Below are positions 9,131-19,100 of a stretch of 32,938 nt of DNA, piece by piece; position 1 is the first letter of the stretch; each line of letters opens with the position of its first letter. The notes under the pieces were generated by a model that had not been told where the DNA came from, ran no database searches, and saw nothing but the letters and a program-made list of their open reading frames with translations. A program made the position numbers and the translations under genes. The stretch lies in the NCBI GenBank assembly GCA_043803805.1, contig JAZDJP010000142.1, positions 1-32,938 on the forward strand. Direction: 5' to 3'. This stretch comes from JAZDJP01 sp043803805. Lineage in GTDB: Bacteria; Planctomycetota; JAZDJP01.

Positions 9131-11773
9131 CTACTTGCCACCCGGATTCCCGGCGACTTCGGCGGCCAGGCGGTAGAGTTCCCCGCTCAGCCGTTCCCAG
9201 TCGTAGCCGAGCATCAGGTCCCAATCGTTCTTTCCCCAAACCACGGCGCTGATCTGCGCGTCCAGAAGATCCTGGCAGCGCTTCGCCAGGTCGTCGCCGA
9301 CCGTGGCCCGCCCCGCCGGATCGCCAAGAATCTTCTCCAGGAACACGCGCGCCTCGACCTCCTGGAGGTTCTGGCGAACCATCTCCAGCCGGGCGGTGGA
9401 GACGGGACCGTCCTTGCCGGGCCGCAACATGCAGGTCACCGAGGCCGGAATCCCCAAGTTGGTCCGACGGTCGTAGTCGTAGAGATCGAGCAGATGCCGG
9501 CCGCCGCCGCGCTTGTTCTTGAGCGCCCAGAAGTCCGCGCCGATCCAGCCGTAGCCTTTCAGCATCGTCTTGGTCGCACGGTCCTTGTATCCCGCGCAGA
9601 TCGCCCCGGTCAGGCTGCCGCGGTATTCGGCCAGGGGGCTGTCGTTCCCCAGCGTGCCGATGACGCCGCTGCCGTAGCGTGGGAAGGTGGTCCAGAAACC
9701 CCGGTCCTTCCAGCCCTGGTTCCGACCGTCCTCCGGGAACGGCGCCGAAGGCATGCCCCAGACGTTGCCCAGGTAGCCGACGGGAACGCCATGAATGTTC
9801 CCCATCATGTAGGGATGGCAATGGACCACCCACTTGGCCTCCGGCGCGGCGTACTGGAGATCCTCCACGCAGGCCTTGCCGGGAACATGGTCGTGGGAGA
9901 TGCCGACCATCATGGCCTCGGCCAGCCCCCGCGCCGCCAGCCGCTCGCGCGCCCCGCTGAGCGCCGCCTTCCAGAACTCCCTGCTCTCCGGCTGGCCCCA
10001 GGCGGGCCCCTCCGCCTCCTCGATCTTGCCGCTCGCCGGATCCACAACCGTGATGCGGATGGGCTTGGCTTCCGTCGCCGCGACCTTGGTGGGGTCGAAG
10101 TACTGCCCGCCCGTGGAGATCGGCCAGCAGTGCAGGCATACGACATCGAGCTTGCCGAGCCTCTTCAGCGCCACGTCGAGGTACTTCTCGAAGATCGAGA
10201 AGTCGTGGCGGTAGCCGCCGGGCGCCTTCCCGTCCCGAATCCAGCGGACCATGGTGTGCTCGTTGCCCAGGTGGCTCTGGCGGAACATCGGGATGTAAAC
10301 GATCCTCGTGCCCACCTGGCGCATGAGATCGAAGGACTTGCCGATGAGTTCCCAGTGCCGGTCGGACCACATCTCCACGCCGTACTGCCGGGCCAGAGTC
10401 TCCGGCGACTGCACCAACCAGTAGTAGCTGTGCGACTCGGTGACGGGCGGCAGCGTCCAGTCGGCGACGGAGAGATTGACGGGCACCTCGACGGGCCCGG
10501 CGCCCTGGGCCTCGATCACGAGCCTGCCGGCATATCCGCCGGCCGGGGTGTCGGCGGGGACATTCACCGTCACCCAGATCGGCTGCACCGCCCGGCCCTC
10601 CTTGCCGGCCGGGACCTCGGCCGGGGCCGACTCCTCCAGGCCGTCGAAGGCGCGCGGACCGCCCTTCTTGACCTCCGGGCCGTCGGGCAGAGCGTAGCGC
10701 ACCTGGAGGCGCGCGGCCGGGATGGCGCCCTTCTCGCCTTTGAGGTCGGAGGGCACGACCTTCAGCCCCCGAATGGCGCCGTCGGAACCGGCCACCACCT
10801 GGGCCGAGAAGCCCCCGTTGCGAGCCCCGAGAATATTGATCGGGCGCAGTGCCTCGCCGACATCCGGCCAGTCCGAGTCCGCGACCCACGAGCAGACGTC
10901 CCGGTTCCAGACGCGGAACCCCTTGACGTTGGAGCCGGCGCCCGCGACCGAGGCGCCGGCGGGAGCGGTCATCTTCAGCCCGTCGAGCGCCAGTGTGCTC
11001 CACTGGCAGTAGCTCTTGGAGTACTGCCGGGGCTTGCCGTCGTAGAACGCCACGTCGGTGTACGGCCGGTGGATTTCAACAGCCAAGACATTGACGCCTT
11101 TTCGCAGCGCCTCGGCCGGTATCTTGAGATCCTCGATGCGCCGCTCGCGCAGCTTGAACCGGTCGGGGTATCCCTTGGGGCCGCCAAAATCGTTGTTGAA
11201 CAGAACAAAGCCGTCCGGGTCCACCCAGGCCTCCTTGGGGTAAGACTCGGCGGGCGTGTCGGGTTGGACCGCCCCTTGAGGCATGTGGGCCCGGGCGATC
11301 TCCTTGCCGTTCACGTAGACCACCGCGCCGCCGCGGAAGGACAGAGACAGTGTCAGGTCTGCCTTGCCGGGATCGCCCACCAGGAACCTGCCGCGTGCGC
11401 AGAGGAGTGATGATGTCCGTTCCCTGCTGGTTTCCACCGGAGAAAGCCGCCGCGGCCAGAAGAGGTCGTTGAAGTCCGGGCTTCTCCAATCGGGAGACGG
11501 AAATGCCGAATGACGCATCTTCTGCTTGCGGGCCTTGTCGGCGTGGCCCGCGGCGACGGCCTCGACATCGCCCGAGTCACGTTTGACCTGGTCGGGCGCG
11601 CCCACCAGGAAGACGCGCAGGTAGCTCCCGGCGCCGAGCACCTCGCCGCCGGGGTGCGGGGCCTCCGGCGCCGGCTCGCCGCCGAAGCCGGGAATCCCGC
11701 CGAGCGCCAGGACCGCCACCGTCATACCCGCCAGAACCGCCGCCGCCACGTTCGCCTTCGCCATCGCTTTCAT
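9131..11773 (-). CDS. Secreted GH123/DUF4091-like protein (paralogue D)
   Basis: 880 aa. I chose ATG at 11773 because GGAAAGGA lies about 7 nt upstream; a TTG two codons earlier is less likely. The signal peptide covers about 1-30. A sugar-binding-like sandwich lies at about 145-235 (SFRGGAVVYVNGKEI ... NVLAVEIHRPY). The GH123 N-terminal type domain spans about 286-439 (FRVWNRD to VADWTLP), and a barrel-like region with the DUF4091-type end (GPVSTARLEMVRQN) reaches about 794. At the position where GH123 enzymes carry Asp-Glu (about residue 625) it reads VGISHDHVPGK. It ends LYRLAAEVAGNPGGK. It lies 33 bp after the gene at 11807 and 31 bp before the sialidase-like gene. An extracytoplasmic carbohydrate-active role is inferred; the substrate is unknown. 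Confidence 0.82.
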   Translation of the reverse strand: MKAMAKANVAAAVLAGMTVAVLALGGIPGFGGEPAPEAPHPGGEVLGAGSYLRVFLVGAPDQVKRDSGDVEAVAAGHADKARKQKMRHSAFPSPDWRSPDFNDLFWPRRLSPVETSRERTSSLLCARGRFLVGDPGKADLTLSLSFRGGAVVYVNGKEIARAHMPQGAVQPDTPAESYPKEAWVDPDGFVLFNNDFGGPKGYPDRFKLRERRIEDLKIPAEALRKGVNVLAVEIHRPYTDVAFYDGKPRQYSKSYCQWSTLALDGLKMTAPAGASVAGAGSNVKGFRVWNRDVCSWVADSDWPDVGEALRPINILGARNGGFSAQVVAGSDGAIRGLKVVPSDLKGEKGAIPAARLQVRYALPDGPEVKKGGPRAFDGLEESAPAEVPAGKEGRAVQPIWVTVNVPADTPAGGYAGRLVIEAQGAGPVEVPVNLSVADWTLPPVTESHSYYWLVQSPETLARQYGVEMWSDRHWELIGKSFDLMRQVGTRIVYIPMFRQSHLGNEHTMVRWIRDGKAPGGYRHDFSIFEKYLDVALKRLGKLDVVCLHCWPISTGGQYFDPTKVAATEAKPIRITVVDPASGKIEEAEGPAWGQPESREFWKAALSGARERLAARGLAEAMMVGISHDHVPGKACVEDLQYAAPEAKWVVHCHPYMMGNIHGVPVGYLGNVWGMPSAPFPEDGRNQGWKDRGFWTTFPRYGSGVIGTLGNDSPLAEYRGSLTGAICAGYKDRATKTMLKGYGWIGADFWALKNKRGGGRHLLDLYDYDRRTNLGIPASVTCMLRPGKDGPVSTARLEMVRQNLQEVEARVFLEKILGDPAGRATVGDDLAKRCQDLLDAQISAVVWGKNDWDLMLGYDWERLSGELYRLAAEVAGNPGGK

Positions 11774-11806
11774 CGTCAATCCTTTCCGGATCCTCCGGAT
11801 CCCCGG

Positions 11807-14530
11807 TTATTTCCCGCCCGGCTTCCCCGCGACCTCGGCGGCAACGGCGTAGAGATTCTCGGAGCGCTTCTGCCACCCGGAGCCGGCGAACCACATCCAC
11901 CCTGGAGTCGAATCATCCTGGATCCCTGCCCTGGCGCAGACCAGGGCCACCGTGCGCTCGTCGAGCACCTCTTGGGAGCGCCTGGCGAGATCCGCGCCCA
12001 GCCGGACCTTCTCGACCGGATCAGTCAGAGCTTTCTCGATGAAAATGCGCGCCTCGACCTCTTGGATGCCTTCGCGCATCATCTCGAAGCGCGCGGATGA
12101 CAGCGCCCCCTCCGACCCGCGCGAGAGCAGGTAGTAGGCCGAGTATGTCAAGCTCACGCCGTTGTCGCCGGGACACGGATAAATGTTCGGCTGGCCCTTC
12201 CCGCCGACGGGCCAGAAGTCGGCCCCCAGCCGGCCCACCCCGCGGAGGCCGTCCCCCTTGTCGGGCGATGTCACCGCCGCCTCCATCACCACGCGGTAGA
12301 CGGGCAGCGGGGACGAGGTCCACATGCCGGGTCCGACGATGCTGCTGCCGTAGCGCGGGAACACGGCCTGTATCCTGGGGTTCTTCCAGCCGTAGGCGCG
12401 GCCCGCGGAAGGGTAGGGAGTATTGGCGATGCCCCAGACGTGGGCCAGGTACCCCACCGGCACGCCGTGGATGCTGGTGGTGTAGGGATGGCACTGCACC
12501 ACCCACTCGGCGTCGGGCGCGACCGCCTTGAGATCCTCGACCGTTGCCTTGTTCGGACGCATGTCGGTGGCCCAGCCGACCATCAGAGACTTCTCCAGCC
12601 CGCGCTTCTTGAGGATTTCGCGTATCCCGTCCACCACCGGCTTCCAGAACTCCCGGACTTCGGGCTCGCCCCACTTGGGTCCTACCGCCTCCTCGAGATT
12701 GCCGGTGGCCGGGTCCAGAACGGTAAAGGGTATCCCCCCTTTGCTCCCGATCGTCCCCTTCTCCGCGCCGCCGAAGTACTCCGAGCCGGCCTCGGCGTTC
12801 CAGACGCTCAAGCAGACCACGGGGACTTGGCCCAGGCGCCTGACGGCCGTGTCCAGATACTTCTCGGCGATGCTGAAGTCGTGCTGCCAGGAACCGTCCT
12901 TCTGTCTTATCCAGCGCACCATGGTGTGCGGGTTGCCAAAGTGCGTCCTGCGAATGAGCGGGATATATACCACCTTGCTGCCCACCCGTCCCATCAGATC
13001 GAAGGACCTGTCCACCAGCTTCCAATGCTTCTCTGACCACATGGGCGCTTTGTAATGCTCGGCCAGCGTTTCAGGGGACTGGACCAGGTCTAGGAATGAG
13101 GCGAACTCCTTGGGGGCGGGCAGGGCCCACTCGGCGATGGAGATCTCTATCGGCACCTCGATGGCCGTAGGGCCGCTGAGCGTGAGCTTGCCGGCGTACT
13201 TGCCAGGCTTGGCGTCCTTGGGAACGTTCACCGTGACCCACACCGGCTGCACCGCGCCGGCGTTCTCCTTGCTCACCGGCACCTCGGCTGGGGCGCACTC
13301 CTCCAAGCCGTCGAAGTATCCGGGGCCGCCTGGGCCGTCCAGCTTTCCGTAGCGGATCTCGATTGCTGAGGCCGGGAGTTCCCCGCCATGGTCACCCCTG
13401 AGGGCGGTGACCGCGGCCTTGAGGCCCCTGATCGGATCGGTCGAGCCGATCACGACCTGCCCCGAGAAAGCCCCGTTTCGTGCGCCGACCAGCAAAATCG
13501 GCCGCAGCTTCTCACCAGGGGGGGCGTAGTCATCCGCCCGGACCTTATGCAGCGGGCTGGCGTTCCAGACTTGGAGACCCTTGGGGCGTGCAGTGCCAGG
13601 CACCAACGCCCCTTCGCCCGGCGCGGAAAGCTTCAGGCTCTCCACAGAAAGCAGGGACCAGAATCCGAATCTCACCCTGCTCTCGTTGCACCGGGCCGTG
13701 AAGAGCACTTCGTCGGTGGGCGCTCGGTGAATCTCCACGGCCAAGACGTTGATTCCCTTCTTAAGCAGCGAGGTGGGCACCTTTACATCGGAGATCCGAC
13801 GGACACGCTTCGCGAACCGGTCCGCGAACTTGCCGTCGAAGGCCTCTCGCAGCACTGTTCCGTCGGGACACAGGTAAGCCTCCTTGGGGTAGTCCTCGGC
13901 GGGGGTATCGGGGGTGATTTCCCCCTGGGGCAGGTGTGCGCGGGCCACCTCCTTGCCGTTGAGGTAGACCACGACGCCGCCGCGGAAGGCCAGTTCCAAC
14001 TTCAGGTCCCCGACTTGGCCGGGATCCTTCACCTCGAACTTGCCGCGCAGGGAGAGGAGCGCCACATTACGGGGCCACCACTCTTTCTCTCTTGCCCCCA
14101 TGTTGTCGAACTTATCGAACGGCCCTCTGGCGCGGAACCAGGAGGTGTCGTCGAAATCCGGTTTGGTCCAGTCGGCCGGCGGCGGCTCCGAGCGACGCAT
14201 CTCCTCTTTGTACAGCTTGTCCCATCCGAACCGCATCGGTTCCAGCTCGCCGGATGTTTTGCGGACCTCCTCGGTCTTCAGGACCATGAAGCAGTCCCAG
14301 AAGCTGCGCTCGTTGAGCACCTCTCCGAGCTTCCCGGCCTCCGGCGTTGAGCCGGCCGGCGCCCTGGGTTCATCGGCGCCGCCCGCCGCGACAACCGTCG
14401 GCATGCCCCCACCCACGAACAGAACTCCGGCCGCCAGGGCCGCCGCCATCCCGAGTCCGGGAATCCCGGCGCCCGTCCCCAGCCTGCTGAACATCCCCGG
14501 GGCGTCCGCTTCCCGTGTGCGACGGTTCAT
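11807..14530 (-). CDS. Secreted GH123/DUF4091-like protein (paralogue E), first gene of the operon
   Basis: 907 aa. ATG at 14530 has GGAGG seven bases upstream; the in-frame ATG at 14560 has no such site and would lie almost at the predicted transcription start. A long N-terminal signal region with a hydrophobic core at about 23-50 is followed by a sandwich module at about 170-265 (AFRGGVVVYLNGKEV ... NVLAVEIHRAP). The GH123 N-terminal type domain covers about 320-465 (LQVWNAS to IAEWALP). A barrel-like part and the DUF4091-type block (GALSSARFEMMREGIQE, about 817) follow. The expected Asp-Glu site (about residue 653) reads VGWATDMRPNK. It ends LYAVAAEVAGKPGGK, as in its paralogues. It is the promoter-proximal member of the cluster. 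Confidence 0.82.
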   Translation of the reverse strand: MNRRTREADAPGMFSRLGTGAGIPGLGMAAALAAGVLFVGGGMPTVVAAGGADEPRAPAGSTPEAGKLGEVLNERSFWDCFMVLKTEEVRKTSGELEPMRFGWDKLYKEEMRRSEPPPADWTKPDFDDTSWFRARGPFDKFDNMGAREKEWWPRNVALLSLRGKFEVKDPGQVGDLKLELAFRGGVVVYLNGKEVARAHLPQGEITPDTPAEDYPKEAYLCPDGTVLREAFDGKFADRFAKRVRRISDVKVPTSLLKKGINVLAVEIHRAPTDEVLFTARCNESRVRFGFWSLLSVESLKLSAPGEGALVPGTARPKGLQVWNASPLHKVRADDYAPPGEKLRPILLVGARNGAFSGQVVIGSTDPIRGLKAAVTALRGDHGGELPASAIEIRYGKLDGPGGPGYFDGLEECAPAEVPVSKENAGAVQPVWVTVNVPKDAKPGKYAGKLTLSGPTAIEVPIEISIAEWALPAPKEFASFLDLVQSPETLAEHYKAPMWSEKHWKLVDRSFDLMGRVGSKVVYIPLIRRTHFGNPHTMVRWIRQKDGSWQHDFSIAEKYLDTAVRRLGQVPVVCLSVWNAEAGSEYFGGAEKGTIGSKGGIPFTVLDPATGNLEEAVGPKWGEPEVREFWKPVVDGIREILKKRGLEKSLMVGWATDMRPNKATVEDLKAVAPDAEWVVQCHPYTTSIHGVPVGYLAHVWGIANTPYPSAGRAYGWKNPRIQAVFPRYGSSIVGPGMWTSSPLPVYRVVMEAAVTSPDKGDGLRGVGRLGADFWPVGGKGQPNIYPCPGDNGVSLTYSAYYLLSRGSEGALSSARFEMMREGIQEVEARIFIEKALTDPVEKVRLGADLARRSQEVLDERTVALVCARAGIQDDSTPGWMWFAGSGWQKRSENLYAVAAEVAGKPGGK

Positions 14531-14569
14531 CCGTCTGCCTCCGGAATCCCATATACCCATTATGTGCGT

Positions 14570-14598
14570 AATCTACCACACCTTTCGAGTGTTGTCAA
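14570..14598 (-). promoter_or_regulatory. Sigma70-type promoter of the glycan operon
   Basis: On the minus strand a perfect -35 TTGACA (14593-14598) is followed by a 17-bp spacer and the -10 TAGATT (14570-14575). Transcription would start near 14563, about 30 nt ahead of the ATG at 14530. It sits in the 78-bp gap after the glycosyltransferase gene and is the only obvious promoter for the genes down to 1727. Confidence 0.7.
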
Positions 14599-14608
14599 TT
14601 TTCAAAAG

Positions 14609-16090
14609 TTATTTGTCCAGCCCGTGCCGCGTCTTTTCCCAGTAGAAGGGGCGGGTCATCAATTGAATAAGCCCCTTCCACGCCGCGATGGAAATCAGCA
14701 CCCAGTACACCGGGGACAGAAGCGCCTGCGGGATCAGATCCCGGCACCCCCGCCTGAAGCACGCCACGATGTGAATGGCCACGAACACGACATTCGCCAA
14801 AAGCAGTGTCACCGTCACGATGAAAAAGATCACCGACATGTCCGACCAAAGCGGGTTTTCCCGGGGACCCGTGTAAACCATCTGCCAGGCGAGCCGCGCC
14901 GCGCCCCGGTCCCCCGCCAGCACCGTCCAGGGATTCCGCCCGGCGATGGCATCCGCCGCGAGAAGCCCCGCGTAGACGCCCCCCGCCAGCCAGAAGAACA
15001 AGTTCATCACGAGCATCGCCGCCAGCCCCCCCACCGTGAGCACGAACCCGAGCGTCGCCGCCGGACCGATGGCGAAAAGGATCCGCCACCACGGGCGCAT
15101 GTGAACAAGGTGCGTCTGGAAAAATCCCTTCACCCACCGCGACCGCTGACGGATCCAGTTCCCGAGTTCCGCGTTCGCCTCCTCCCACGTCGTCGAATCG
15201 AGGAGCCGCGTCCGGAATCCCCGTTTGTGCAGGCGGATGCCGAGGTCGCAGTCCTCGGTGACGTTGAAAGGATCCCACCCGCCCACCTCCCTGAGGACGG
15301 TGGCGCGGAAATGGTTCGACGTTCCGCCCAGGGGAATCGGGCACCCGAGGCGCTCCAGCCCCGGCAGAAACAAATCGAACCAGGTCGTGTACTCGATGGT
15401 GAACCACCGGGTGAGCAGGTTCTGGCGCGGGTTGTAGAAATTCAGACGCGCCTGGAAACAGGCCGTCCGGACGTCGGCGGCGGCGAAAGCGGCCAGGGCC
15501 TTTTTCAACTGGTCGGGATCGGGCCGGTCCTCGGCGTCATAGATGACCAGATACTCCCCCCGCGCCCGGGCCAGCCCCACGTTGCACGCCTTGGGCTTGG
15601 TCCGGGGAAGGGAATCGGGAACGATCACAATATCCACATACGGCGGCAGGGCGATCCGGGCCAGGGCCTCCCGGGTCGCGGCATCATCCTCCTCGAGGAG
15701 CAGTTTCACGTCGAGGCGATCCCCCGGATAGTCCAGGCGGCCCAGGGCGGCCACGATCCCCTCCGCCACCTCCGCCTCGCGGTAGAGCGGCACCAATATC
15801 GTGTACAGGGGATATTCCACCGGCTCCCCGGCCGGCGCGGCGGCGGGCCCCGGCGTCGGGGCGAGGGAGGCCGACACCGCCGCGAGTTTGAACAGGATGA
15901 CGGCGAGGTAAAACGTGGCACCGAGAAACGTCACCACCATCAGGAAATAATCCCACCGATACAACAGGAGAAGGATCCCGGCGGAGAGGACCGCGCCGTA
16001 CCAGAGAACCTGCCACCACCGGATTAAACGATGGGCACACTCCCTCCCATGATATAAAATGAAATTCTCGGTGGTGGGATCGGTTTTCAT
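14609..16090 (-). CDS. Membrane glycosyltransferase, family GT2 (processive type)
   Basis: 493 aa from ATG at 16090; an upstream in-frame TTG would overlap the divergent gene and was not chosen. Two membrane segments lie near residues 28-70. The GT-A domain follows: PLYREAEV at 101, LLEEDD at 131-136, the DXD-like DAED at 185-188, TED at 278-280 (general base) and QRSRW at 315-319. At least four C-terminal membrane segments complete the cellulose synthase/hyaluronan synthase-like layout. It probably polymerises or transfers a sugar from a nucleotide-sugar donor at the cytoplasmic face; donor and product are unknown. It is transcribed divergently from the GH10 fusion gene with 21 bp between start codons. 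The upstream ribosome site is weak. No cellulose-type PilZ domain was seen. Confidence 0.88.
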   Translation of the reverse strand: MKTDPTTENFILYHGRECAHRLIRWWQVLWYGAVLSAGILLLLYRWDYFLMVVTFLGATFYLAVILFKLAAVSASLAPTPGPAAAPAGEPVEYPLYTILVPLYREAEVAEGIVAALGRLDYPGDRLDVKLLLEEDDAATREALARIALPPYVDIVIVPDSLPRTKPKACNVGLARARGEYLVIYDAEDRPDPDQLKKALAAFAAADVRTACFQARLNFYNPRQNLLTRWFTIEYTTWFDLFLPGLERLGCPIPLGGTSNHFRATVLREVGGWDPFNVTEDCDLGIRLHKRGFRTRLLDSTTWEEANAELGNWIRQRSRWVKGFFQTHLVHMRPWWRILFAIGPAATLGFVLTVGGLAAMLVMNLFFWLAGGVYAGLLAADAIAGRNPWTVLAGDRGAARLAWQMVYTGPRENPLWSDMSVIFFIVTVTLLLANVVFVAIHIVACFRRGCRDLIPQALLSPVYWVLISIAAWKGLIQLMTRPFYWEKTRHGLDK

Positions 16091-16111
16091 CACGGGCCTA
16101 TTGTAGCCGCC

Positions 16112-19100
16112 ATGCCGCGTTTTCAATTCCTATCGCCCCGCATTCGACGCGTCGCGCTCCCGGCGGCATGCCTCCTGCCCGCCCTCCTCCAGATGTCCCT
16201 GGCCGGGTATGACCTCGGGGCCGGGAACCAGACCATCCAGATCCCCTTCCTGAAGCGTCTGGCGGACCCGGGACTCTTCCCCCGCGACCTGATGGTGAAT
16301 ACGACGCTCGGGACCTACCCCAGCGTCTTTTTCCGGATTCTCGCGCCGATGCTATCCCTGATGCGCCTCGACGCGCTGTATTTTGTCCTGCACCTGGCGA
16401 CCGCCGCGGCCGTGTTCGGAGGACTCATCGCCCTGGCCCGGGCCATGTTCGAACGGACCGGGCCGGGGATTGTCGCCGGAATCATGATCCTGGCCGGCCA
16501 CCACCGGGCGCTGGCGGGTGACGTCCTGTATTCGACCGGGTTCACCCCCACCGGGATGGCGCTACCCCTGGCGCTTTTCACGCTCGTCCTGTTTTATCGC
16601 GGATGGCATCTTTCGGCATTCGTCGGAGCGGGAATCGTCTTCGACGTTCATGCCCTCACGGGAGGATATGTTTTCCTCTTCCTGGCCGCCGGGGTCCTCG
16701 CGAATTCCCGGGAAACGGGATGGCGGAACATCGTCCTTTATTTTACATGCTTTTGCGCCGCCTCCCTCCCGGTGCTTCCCGCGATTTTCGGGGCGCCGCC
16801 GGCCGGCCCCGGCTGGACGGATATTCTCATGCTGCGCTCGGGCCACCAGATCCTGCCGGGGAACGCCTGGCGGGACGGGAATCCGGATATCCCGCGCCTG
16901 GCCCTGATCCTGGGCCTGGCCGTCCTGGCGCTCTCCCACCCGGCGCCGGCGGTGCCGCGGCGGACGACATTTTCGTTCGGCATCACCGCCCTCATCCTTC
17001 TCGCCATCGGGGCCGCCGCGGCGGAATTCGTCCCGATCCCGACCCTCCTCAAGGCGCAGCTCCTCCGAAGTTCCCGGCTCCTGCTGGTCCTGGCGCTCCT
17101 CGTCATCGCCAATGGAATCTGGCGGGGATGGCGGAGGCCCTTTGAAACGTCCCCCGGAATTCCGAAATGGACCCGATGGATCGCGTTCGCCGCGGCGACG
17201 CTGCTCCTGGCCGTCCTGGCCCTGCCGTCCCTTCTCCCATGCCTCCCGGTGGTTTTCGCGGCGGCGGTCATGGCGATGCTGGCGGCGGGACGGATTTCCG
17301 TGCCCCAGGCGATCGTGACGGCCGGCGCGGCCTCCATTGTCCTCGCCGCCCACATGACAATCCACTTTCCCCTGGCGGCGAACCCGGGGCGCCTCCTGCC
17401 CCGCCTGGCGGGGGTTCCAATGCCCTCCCCCCGCGACGATCCCTGGACGGATCTCCAGCGCTGGATAAACGCGCACACCCCCCTCGACGCCCTCGTATTG
17501 ACACCGCCCCATCCCGGCGGATTCCGCATCCACTCCGACCGGTCCGTGGTGGCGGAATGGCGCGACGGCACCCAGATGTTCTTCAACCCGGCGTTCGGCA
17601 CGCTCTGGCGGGACCGGATGAAGGCGCTGGGCGCGGACCCACGCGGCGGGATTGCCGCGGGAGAACGCCCCATCCACGAGCGAAAGGATCCGGAGATCCT
17701 CGCCCTGGCCCGGCGGTTCGGGGCGACCCACATCGTTCTCCCGGCGCGCGACGGCCCGCCCCGCCGGATGAGGCGCCTTTACACGAACGGGACCTGGGCG
17801 GTGTATCTGCCGGAAATCACCTCCGCGCCCCCGCCGGCGGGCCCGCCCCCGCCGCACGGGGTGATTGACGGCGCGCGCTGGCGGGAGGAGGAACGCTTCT
17901 TCCAGACGGTCGTTCTCGGGAATATCGAAAAGCACCGGAAGGGCGACGTGACGCTCCGGCTTCTGGCGGAAGACGGCCGTCCTCTGCAGGACGCCGCGTG
18001 GGAGATCCGCCAGGTCCGCAATTCATTCAGTTTCAGCTGCTCCCTGCCGTTCTTTGTCACTCCCAAAAAGAAAGGCGCCCGTCACGGGGATTACATGCCG
18101 CCGCCCGTCCGCGAGGGGCAACTCGCGAAATTCCTGGAGGTCTTCAACGCCTCCCTCATTCCGTTCAGCGGGAAATGGTTCTACATCGAGCCGGAGGACG
18201 GCGTGCGGGAATACGAGGACCTGGACAAATACGTGGACTGGTGCGCCCGGAACGGCATCACGATGGAATATCATTTCGTGAGCGGCTACGCGCCGGACTG
18301 GCTGAACGCCCTGCCGCCGCTGGAAAAGACGAAGCGCTTCGAGCAGCATGCCGCGGATCTCATCGCCCGTTACGGACGCCGCATCCGGTACTGGCAGGTG
18401 GTGAACGAGAAAAACCTCCTCCACGAATCCCCCCCGGTCTTCGCCCGTTTCCGGAAGGACGCGCCGGAAGCGAAGCTCGGCTGGAGCGACTGCGCCCGCT
18501 TCTGGTCCCCGGAGAAATCCCCCCGGCGGGAACGGGATATCCTCCGCGGGATGGACGCCCTGAAGTGGCTGAAGTCGAAGGGCGTGACCCCGGACTTTTT
18601 CGGCTTCCACGGCCACCGCCCGTTCGGATTGTGGGCGGACAGCCGGGAGATCTACGAGGCCTTCGACGCCTTCGCGAAGGAAGGCGTGAAGGTCCACGTC
18701 ACGGAATTCGCCACCGAGGAGAACCATGCGATCGAGGGACCGCTCCGAACGGGAAAATTCTCGCCGGAACTCCAGGCGGAATACTATGCCCGCCTGTTCA
18801 CCATCACCTACAGCCACCCGGCCGTGGAACTCGTGAACCTCTGGGGCATCGGGCCGGAGAACTGGATCGCCGGATCGGGGCTGCTGGACAAAAACCTCCA
18901 GCCCAAACCCGCCTTCCAGGCGCTGAAAAAACTCCTCCGGGAAACCTGGATGACGAACGTATCGGGTCGGACGGGCCTCGATGGGATGATTTCGTTCCGG
19001 GGATTTCACGGAGACTACGCGATTTCCGCCGCCCTGCCATCGGGGGAAATCCTGAAGGGGACATTCGCCGTCACCCCCGGCGCACCGGGGCAATGGGTGC

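Noticed and set aside
9494..11410. Long plus-strand open frame of 638 codons opposite a GH123-like gene
   Set aside because: High-GC antisense shadow; the minus frame has family motifs, signal peptide and ribosome site. The same applies to long opposite frames at 58-1116, 2483-3868, 4076-5344, 7774-9252, 14564-16027, 16562-17935, 20447-22426 and 31358-32929.
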